Source: Lytechinus pictus (Eukaryota; Echinodermata; Echinoidea; Temnopleuroida; Toxopneustidae). From it: DNA of 64,000 nucleotides. Each line of letters opens with the position of its first letter. Position 1 is the first letter of the stretch. The stretch lies in assembly GCF_037042905.1 (NCBI RefSeq), contig NC_087252.1, positions 23,329,701 through 23,393,700 on the forward strand, in the 5' to 3' direction. Under the pieces are notes generated by a model. That model saw only the letters and a program-made list of their open reading frames with translations, searched no databases and was not told the DNA's origin. The position numbers were made by a program, and so were the translations under genes. Positions 56,167 to 64,000 of the stretch are shown here, piece after piece.

Positions 56167-56760
56167 TTAAAGGACAAGTCCACCCCAACAAAAAGTTGAT
56201 TTGATTAAAAAGAGAAAATTCCAACAAGTATAACACTGAAAATTTCATCAAAATCGGATGTAAAATAAGAAAGTTATGACATTTTGAATTTTCGCTTAAT
56301 TTCGCAAAACAGTTACTATGCACATCCTGGCTGGTATGCAAATGAGAAGACTATGACGTCATCCACTCACTATTTCTTTTGTATTTTATTATATGAAATA
56401 TGAAATATTCTAATTTTCTCCTCATTGTCAAGTGATACAACGATTAATTCCTCCCTGAACATGTGGTATTAGCATTGTTTAATACTATATGGTTCAGTCA
56501 AGTTGGTCCTTATCTATAAAAAATGAAATATTGTATAATTCAAACAATAAAAAACAAAAGAAATAGTGAGTGATGGACATCATCGACTGACTCACCTAGT
56601 TGTGCATATCACTGTTTTGTGAAAAATAAGCGAAACTTTAAAATGTCATAACTTTCTTATTTTAAATCCAATTTTAATGAAATTTTCAGCACTATGTTAG
56701 TTTGGTTTTTTTTTCTATTTATTCAAGTCAACAATTTTCTGGGGTGGACTTGACCTTTAA
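56167..56760. mobile_element. TA-flanked fold-back MITE, copy 5
   Basis: Duplicated partner of 52307-52899, nearly identical to it. It was therefore present before the segmental duplication. Confidence 0.88.
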
Positions 56761-57295
56761 GAAATGAATCCGTGCGTTTGCATGCAGGGGCGTAGATAGC
56801 CGGGAGGATCGATGCAGTGTAAAATAATCACCCAGATTTTTAAGGAGAAAAAAGTTCTTTAAATTAACTTTTAGCCACTATCATTAGTATTATTATTAGC
56901 AGTATTATTGTTATTATTATTGTTATTATAATGCAATGATGATTCAAGATTCACGTGTGAAAAGGTCCTACATCTAAAAGACAATGATGATTGCAATTCG
57001 TCTTTAGAATCATCGGACCTTTCACACTTTCACTCTCACTGATTTGAATTCGAATTCCCGAGCAAAGCCGGTATGTGTCCTTTGTGACTTGTCAATCAAA
57101 GCACTGCATCGATACGATGAGTGCATGACAATTGTATTATCCACGGAAGTGCTTGAAAGCTCCACCCCCAAAGATGTTCTGAGGTCAAGCCTTTCACACG
57201 TTAAATTCGTACCGTAATTTGAGTGAAACTTAACCGGAATTCACCTCCGGAGTAGAATTGGAATTCGCGATTGTGATTAGCGTTCGTGATAATAG

Positions 57296-57733
57296 ACCAG
57301 TTCGTAGTTACTTCATGGACAATCTTGGTCAAATGACCTTTCATTTCTTTCATTATGATAGGCAGATTTCAAAGCAAGGTATTACGTAACCTTGCCTTAC
57401 ATGGCAGGATGAAGAAATTGAATAGACCAGGTGACTAGAATAGCACACCAATGAACACTTTATGAAGGTATTTGTTGCATTCCTACTTTGAATGCATATC
57501 ATAGCATGTTGCACAATGTACTTGGCAAACTGTGAAATACCAGTCGTTCGTGGACGCATTGTTGTTTTTTGTGGATGTAAATGAAAACCACTATTCAAAA
57601 GAATATATAAAAGAATAATCAAGACATCAATGTTGGTGCTTATCTCATTAGATTTTAAACCACCATGTCACGTTAGTACAAATGACCTTTTGATCATGCG
57701 CAGAAAGGAACTACGAACTGGCTTATTGTTTGG
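57296..57733. mobile_element. MITE (CCAGTTCGTAGTTAC family), copy 2
   Basis: Very close to 35029-35485, with a shorter right part. It interrupts TTCGTGATA...GTTTGGTTTCACGCGTGC, which is continuous in duplication copy 1 (53607-53635). Confidence 0.88.
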
Positions 57734-57838
57734 TTTCACGCGTGCTAAAATTCGTCATTAGCCTTATGTTTCACTTGAATCAATCAAATTACGATTTTTT
57801 TAACCGTGTGAAAGAGCGGTTAGACTTGAACCGATCAT

Positions 57839-57943
57839 CACGTCTTTCGGATGGTGACGTTAATGGTCGGTCCCAGACGTAAATAATCATATCTGATTGA
57901 TACACGTCTGACAAAACTAGAATACACACACACACACACACAC
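57839..57943. mobile_element. SINE-like fragment plus AC microsatellite in copy 2
   Basis: ACGTCTTTCGGATGGTGACG...GTCCCAGACGTAAATAATCA, then GATACACGTCTGACAAAACTAGAAT and ACACACAC. It is absent from copy 1 between GAACCGATCA and CTGTTTTG. It shares its body with 15470-15540. Confidence 0.75.
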
Positions 57944-59644
57944 TCTATCTGTTTTGATTTGCGACCATCCTAACCTGACGCAGACGCGTTCTACAACGCA
58001 CCAATTCCTTTGAAAATGCAAGTCAAATCACAATGGACAGCTGATCGTCCGAAGAACTGGACCGGGCAAAAATTGCAAATATATGCCGTTTAGTGTCCAT
58101 AGCCCAGGACGGCAATGCTGTTTTGATTCACCGATTTTCGACAAAGGCTATTTTGTAATTGATGGGCTTTTGACAAAGAGATTCTCTGCGTTATCTGCGT
58201 AGCGATCTCGAGAATGACCAATTGCACATGAACCGACGACAGATGGTGTCGTTGGTATCTGCTAATAGAGTGACATTCATCGGTTGGTGAATGAGTTCCC
58301 AAAATGTGACTGTTATTGTCATCTGAATAACATTCTCTCAATTCCAGCTGCGGCGGAACCGAGAGACCATATGGATCGATGACCCCACCATTTTTAAAGT
58401 GGGTTCCTACCCCCCCCCCCCCCCACCCCCCCCCCCCACCCCCCCCCCCCCACTTTTCAAGACAGACGCGATCTATTTTTTACTAAGCAAAGTATAAATA
58501 TGTCATTTGATCCAATTTTGCATTCTAAAATCTTAAAATTTTCCCACGCGGTCGTACCGCTCCCGCGCTTAATCTTACAAAAAAAATGTCCATGAAAAAT
58601 TCCTCCGTTTAGCTGTATTGCAAATGTAATGTCTGGGGCCCCATTTTCCAAAGAGCTACGATTTATCTGATCAACTTCAACTGTATAGAAATCCATTGAT
58701 CTCGTAATTTTGTCTACAAACAATTTGCACTACATCCCTATTTAAACAATCAGTGATTGTATGAATTTACAGCATATCTAGAAAATATTTCGAGTAATCA
58801 TGCACTTTAGGTGATAATGTTGCTGGCTGTTCATAGTTAGGTTTGATCATATCAATCGTAACTCTTTGTAAGACGGGGTCCTGGTGCATTAAGGGAGTAT
58901 GGTTATACTGCGTTCAATTTCTGAATTGTATGATTCTAGTGCATTTTAAGTATGGTTTAACTTTGATCATAAACCCCCATAAACCAAGCTAAACATCCAC
59001 TGGTATGGGGGGGGGGGGGCTGTCATATCCTGACATCTTTGAGGGAGGGGGGGGGGGTGATTTGTTCAAACATAGATCTACAATGTTCAAGTTAAGTGTA
59101 CAATTCAATATTGGGGTCAATTGGTTAACATGGTTGGGGATTACAGACGCAAATATTTTTCTGTGTGAGGGATTATTTTTTTTACTTGAGGGATGCCGGG
59201 GGGGGGGGGTCAGTTGCATAATGAGCCCAAAATATGTGGGGGCCATTCATATTCAACGGTAGAATTTTTTTTTTCGAAAAAAAGCTGCGAAGGAGAGATT
59301 GAAGCGAGCGAGAAATTTTTTAGACCTTTTTGATAAAAATATATCTAAATTTGTCGGATAGCTTTTTGACATATATATTATATATCGTTTTTTGTACTTT
59401 TCTTTCTCCGTTTTTTTTCGTTCTTCGCGGTGAAACGTTTGGGGGTCCATGGCTCCTAAGCTCCTTTTTAGATTAGTTGGAGTAGGGTTATCAGGCGCGT
59501 ATCCAGCATCAGGTCCTATGGGCCCAATTTTCTGGGGATGATAGTGACTCTATTGTGCCCTTGCATGGGCCCATTCATTTCTTTGTCATAGCTGATGCTG
59601 GATACACTAGTGGTAATCCTCGAGTCTGCGGTTTTCAGTACTAG

Positions 59645-60591
59645 ATGTGCATATTAGCTTTATTTTAAGACTGAAGACTCCGTAATTCGTAAGGACTATA
59701 TCAGTAATGGACGCGCGAAGCGCGACCTGATATTTTGATATTGGCCTACTGACCTAAAATGGTCCATGATTTCATGGTTCTTTCCCTTTGATCGCCTCTT
59801 TATATTTCGGTTCTTGTGTATTTTGTATCCTCTCCACTTATTTTACCTAATAAACCTAAATAAAGAATACTAACGAAAATGAGCTGATATTCAAATTGTT
59901 AAAATAAACGGGAAACACCCCATGCGCTTGATCGCGGGGAGGAGTGAAATTTGAAGAAACAAAATGTCATCTATAAAAGCATAAACATTACATTTGTATT
60001 TCATTTCCTGCTGGATTTCTTTCCTCTCTCCATCTATCTGTATCTAGCATTTTCCGAAAGAAATGGTTTCATTTAATAATACCAGATATGTACATATTAA
60101 GAAAATTACAAAAAATATGGTTATCAGGCATAATATACAATAATCCAACATGAATGGAGGAAGTGTGTTTTGTTCACTGTTCATTATGGACTGAGAAGAC
60201 ATGCGTGTCCTGTGTTTCCTTAGCATATAACCTGTAGTAGAGTAATTAATGAGATTACATATAGTCATTAATTAATATTGTGGTCAAAACGAAACCACGG
60301 ACTGGACGATAAGCACTATCCAAATCCCGTTGATTAATGACCATAAAATACCAAAGCATCGTAATGAATGATCTTTCAGTGTACCCTACGTCCAGAGTGA
60401 CATATGACATTGCAATGCCTTCTAGAAATAAAAGAGCGGGGGCGATTCCATTCGGGCAAAGGAATTAAGCTAGGGGCGACTTCCTTTATGATTATTTCAA
60501 TATAGAAAAGATAGGAAAGAAGAGTAAAAAGACGCAGAAGGGGGAAAACGCAGATCGTTTATGCCCATGACGATAAGGATAGAATAAGTTG
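59645..60591. other. Intergenic stretch, no gene seen
   Basis: GGACGCGCGAAGCGCGACCTGATATTTTGATAT at 59709 is a single GC core like those in 47573-49808. No gene was recognised; the frame at 60044-60268 is unsupported. Confidence 0.45.
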
Positions 60592-60981
60592 GTTACACTT
60601 CGTAATTCCGAAGGTTCTTTATTCCGAAGGTTCGTAATTCCGAAAACGAAATAAGGCTCGATGTTCCGAAGGTTCGTTAATCCGAAAACGAAATAAGGTT
60701 CGTTGTTCCGAAGGTTCGTTAATCCGAAAACGAAATAAGGTTCGTTAGTCCGAAAACGAAATAAGGTTAGTGAATCATTTAGTTTTCGGACTAACGAACC
60801 TTCGGAATTACGAACCTCATTTCTTTTTCGGATTAACGAACCTTCGGAATTACGAACCTCACTTCGTTTTCGGACTAACGAACCTTCGGAATTACGAACC
60901 TCATTTCGTTTTCGGACTAACGAACCTTCGGAATATCCGAACCTTCGGAATAACGAAGCTTCGGATTTACGGATGTATGCG
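60592..60981. mobile_element. Foldback (FB/TU-like) element, copy 2, reverse orientation
   Basis: Starts GTTACACTTCGTAATTCC and ends GGATGTATGCG, i.e. the reverse complement of the tips of 23552-24086. The arms hold the same 16- and 26-nt units. Flanks GAATAAGTTG (60582-60591) and GAATGGGTTG (60982-60991) look like a 10-bp target duplication with two changes. The overlapping frames of 181 and 161 codons are repeat translation. Confidence 0.85.
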
Positions 60982-60991
60982 GAATGGGTTG

Positions 60992-61802
60992 TATATCTGT
61001 ACGAACACTCATATGGTTTTAATGAAAACAAATGCATATCAATTTGTCACCCCCTCTCGCCCCCTCCATCAAAAAAAAATTATGATAAAAAGTACGAATT
61101 ATGATTTTCATCGAAATTTTTGTCATCTCGCTGATTTGACTTTTTACACGCCAAATCTATTTCAAAATAATAAATCATGTACTTTATGTATTTTAGATTT
61201 TAGGACTCGCTCAGTTCATCGGAATACTGCACAGTATTCAATTCTTATCCCCTGAACTCAAACTTGTCTATTTTCTGTATAATTTTTACCCCTAACATTC
61301 ATGACTAAATCCCCATTAAAATGTCTTTCCCAAAATGCAAAGGGTGCGTAAAACCATGGCGCACTTACCATGTTTCCGGTTTTGATAGTTACAAAGATTT
61401 TTTATGAAGAAGACACTCGTGAAAGAAACTTGAGTTTTATGATCTTTTTGTTGGTTTCACACAGGAAACACACGCCATTTAAACGAGCAATTTCAGGAGC
61501 ATGGTATCATTTCATATGATGTTCCTCTCCTGTTTATCATATAGCTTTGAAAACTCCCTACTTAAGATTTATCATTACATATTCCGAATGTCAGAAAGTA
61601 TCCGTTCCGAATTTTGATTAGCCCTAAAAAAGAAAAATGATATCTCACATTTACCATTTCCCAACCATGTATGAGTGTGTGGGTGTGGATGTAATTAATT
61701 TTCCCCATCATTTCAAACAACTTCCGAAGGTGTTTTCACCTACTTACATTAACAAGAGACAAAAACCTGGTTTCAGAGGTTTTCCGTTATTTATTTGCAA
61801 GT
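60992..61802. other. Intergenic stretch, no gene seen
   Basis: AT-rich with no recognised gene or repeat. Confidence 0.5.
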
Positions 61803-62410
61803 GGTGTTTAACTAAAGTGATACAATATCGGCAACTGTATACCCACTCTAAAAAAATATTGGGTAAAAGTGCTCCATACGGGTAATTATGTGTCCAACCA
61901 ACATTGGGCATTTTTATTTACCCAGTGTGATGAAAATTTGGCCCAATTAAAGCAATTACTGCTTATTTTAACCTTACTGGACATATGCTTCCCGCATTGG
62001 GTAAAATTCGTGGTGGTAAAAATTTATCCAATATTTCTAGTGCAGTATTACTTATTTTATGATTTTTTTTTCAGAAAAATATAGCGGGCGTTTAACTATA
62101 GTGATACAAAATCGGCAACTGGGCACCCACTCTAAAAAAAAATATTAGGTAGAAGTGCTCCATGCGGGTAATTATGTGTCCAACCAACATTGGGCATTTT
62201 TATTTACCCAATGTAAAGAAAATTTGGCCCAAATTAAAGTAATTGCTGCTTATTTTTTACCTTACTGGACATATGCTTCCCGCATTGGGTAAAATACTGC
62301 CCCAAATTGGTTGGACACATAATTACCCTCGTGGTGGTAAACATTTTACCCAATATTTCTTACAGTGCAGTATTACTTGTTTTATGATTTTTTTTTCTAG
62401 AAAATATAAT
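61803..62410 (+). repeat. Tandem duplication carrying a TTGGGTAAAA MITE
   Basis: Two units of about 287 and 322 bp, each starting GTTTAACTAAAGTGATACAA or GTTTAACTATAGTGATACAA and ending TTATGATTTTTTTTTC-AGAAAATATA. Each contains an element with ends ACTCTAAAAAAATATTGGGT and ACCCAATATTTCT-AGTGCA. The first unit lacks CCCCAAATTGGTTGGACACA, present in the second. Confidence 0.85.
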
Positions 62411-63440
62411 TAGTTGGTGGGGGACAAGTAAAAAAATTAATTATTGCGTATCTTCTTTGCTGGGAGGGAAAGGTATACCTTTCAACCTCGAGATTGTAAA
62501 ATGATTTATTGATCTATCAAAACGAAGATCTAATACATATCCCATATTCCTTCCATATTTAGCCATCGATTTCAGGGCTCTACGTCCATGTGGTGAAGCT
62601 AATCGGGTGAAACTTTCTTTATTCTATTGGTAAAACGCCGATATATTTTTAACTAGTCGTTATAATTATGATTTCACATAACCGAAAGTGAAATGGACAA
62701 AGGGCTCGTCCCCTCATATCCTCAATCGAAGTATGAGTGATTGTATCTCTTGGTTGAAGTAGCAGCCTGTTTGCAACCAATCGATGGCCCTTCATAAGTA
62801 TTCTCTGAAAGTGAATCCTCTGTTTTGAGAGCAACACATCCTTTGTCATTCTTCCAAACGCCATGAAAACTGAAATAGTGACAGAACTATAGGAAACCCT
62901 CATCTGGATAACTGTGCTATTCAGGATCAGCTCGTATTCTATACTGTGGATATATATATTACGTTATAAAGATGGGGAGGATGGCCAAATCGGTTTTATT
63001 TGCCATTACTGGTAAGAATTCCTATGATTGAATTTCTAAGAGGTAGCAAATGTTCGTTTAAAACACACTTGTTTGACGAATTGCGAGCAGACTTATGTTG
63101 ATGATCATATTTATATGATTTTATCATCAAAGAAGATGCAAGCCTATCATCTTTTGCAAATGTTGATTGTTTTTTCTGTGAAAGTATTGATGACGTATTA
63201 AGACGAGCTAAATGGACAACATGGACAGATCATGCAGATGGAGAAATGATGTGAGATGTGATAAATTCTCCGCCCGTTGAAAAAGTAGAACTAATGGCAA
63301 AAATATAATTATTTATTCTGTAATTGTTTTTGTTCTTGTAGGAATCGTCAGTTTATAAGAAATTATACTCAAAGAATAAAAAAGGGTTTCAACTCTATAC
63401 CTTCCAAAGCCGCACTGGGAACGCACTGAGAGCACTTCTA
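62411..63440. other. Intergenic stretch, no gene seen
   Basis: No gene, RNA or clear repeat was recognised. A short ATATATAT run lies at 62950-62957. Confidence 0.5.
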
Positions 63441-63443
63441 TAA

Positions 63444-64000
63444 ATGGTAAAACGTGCAACCCGCCACCATCATTGCGATTACAATCATCATCACCACGAC
63501 CACCATCACCACTACCACAAACATCACTACCAAAATCATAAATATGGTCATCTTCATCATCATCACCTCCAGGTCATTGTCATCGTCATCATCATCATCA
63601 CCATCAGTAGCACCATCATCGTCATCATCATCATCACCATCAGTAGCACCATCATCATCATCACCACCACCACCATCACCGCCGCCGCACCACCACAATA
63701 ACCATTACCATCCTCACCACCACCACCACCGTCATCACGATAAACACCATGAACACTACCACGTCACCACCAAATTCATCAATATGCTCATCTTCATCAG
63801 CATCATCATCACCTCCCGGTCATCGTCATCATCATCATTACCATCAGTAGCACCATCATCATCATCATCATCATCATCACCACCACCACCACCACCACCA
63901 CCACCACCACCACCACAATAACCATTACCATCATCACCACCATCACCAATATTATCGCAATACTATGCACGACCATCACCTCCACCGTCTCCGTTACTAT
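63444..64000 (+). repeat. ATC/ACC microsatellite with internal duplication, runs off the window
   Basis: CATCATCAT and CACCACCAC tracts. A semi-unique segment AATATGGTCATCTTCATCATC...CACCTCCAGGTCAT...CATCAGTAGCACCATCATC (about 63539-63657) recurs at about 63779-63862. All long frames here (His, Ser/Pro or Asp/Gly runs) are translations of the repeat. Confidence 0.92.

Larger units (their letters stand above)
55809..59644 (+). repeat. Tandem segmental duplication, copy 2
   Basis: Collinear with 51949-55779. Private changes: a CCAGTTCGTAGTTAC MITE (57296-57733), a SINE-like piece with an AC microsatellite (57839-57943), loss of about 183 bp near 56960, an extended C-run (58411-58451), and absence of the MITE found at 54456 in copy 1. 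Confidence 0.9.

Noticed and set aside
60492-61255. Open frames of 181 and 161 codons on both strands
   Set aside because: They are translations of the foldback element arms (TTCGTAATTCCGAAGG units); the same peptides appear on both strands and at 23527-23995.
63438-63921. His-rich, Ser/Pro-rich and Asp/Gly-rich frames
   Set aside because: They are translations of an ATC/ACC microsatellite in different frames.

Overview
This is eukaryotic, AT-rich, intron-bearing DNA, most likely from a marine deuterostome and probably a sea urchin. That is an inference. It rests on the dense layering of small inverted-repeat elements, tRNA-derived SINEs ending in a TATAGCGCTT-type tail, a Ngaro/PAT-like tyrosine-recombinase retrotransposon and a foldback transposon built of short tandem units, all of which are known from echinoderm genomes. 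There are no operons. Almost every long open frame is a shadow of repeats.

Two host protein genes can be reconstructed from splice sites and matching phases. (1) On the + strand (25471 to about 31.3 kb) lies a Pro/Glu-rich single-pass membrane protein of about 292 residues. Its first coding exon is only 9 nt (M-T-Q), and its stop codon is probably split by the last intron. (2) On the - strand (50768 to 39989) lies a complete three-exon gene for a 183-residue secreted, Cys-rich, probably GPI-anchored protein with the exon layout of Ly6/uPAR-like genes. Its first intron is 9.1 kb and full of repeats. Clear RNA genes are one tRNA-Lys(UUU) and several tRNA-derived SINEs. A third possible transcription start with an ATG|GTAAGT exon end sits near 16.75-16.85 kb.

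Mobile DNA, in order: a degenerate LINE reverse transcriptase (1-1378); fold-back MITEs; a complete but broken Ngaro/PAT/DIRS-type retrotransposon (6365-12360, - strand) with textbook split direct repeats; CACAGTGTGA-rich satellite blocks (13.9-15.0, 17.8-18.0 and 42.8-43.3 kb); GATGAT and 34-bp tandem arrays; a foldback element with tandem-repeat arms (23552-24086) and a second copy in reverse orientation (60592-60981); clustered MITEs (24.7-37 kb); a mariner-like transposon remnant with a MITE inserted in it (37492-38930); a 2.2-kb element with poly-G/C ends carrying about 14 spaced GCTCGCGCTTCGCGCTCGC-like cores (47573-49808); and a 3.85-kb tandem segmental duplication (51949-59644) whose two copies differ by later insertions.

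The most unusual items are the foldback element, the periodic CGCTTCGCG element, the YR retrotransposon with identical repeats but ruined genes, and the two reconstructed host genes. All calls come from reading the sequence by eye; no searches were run.
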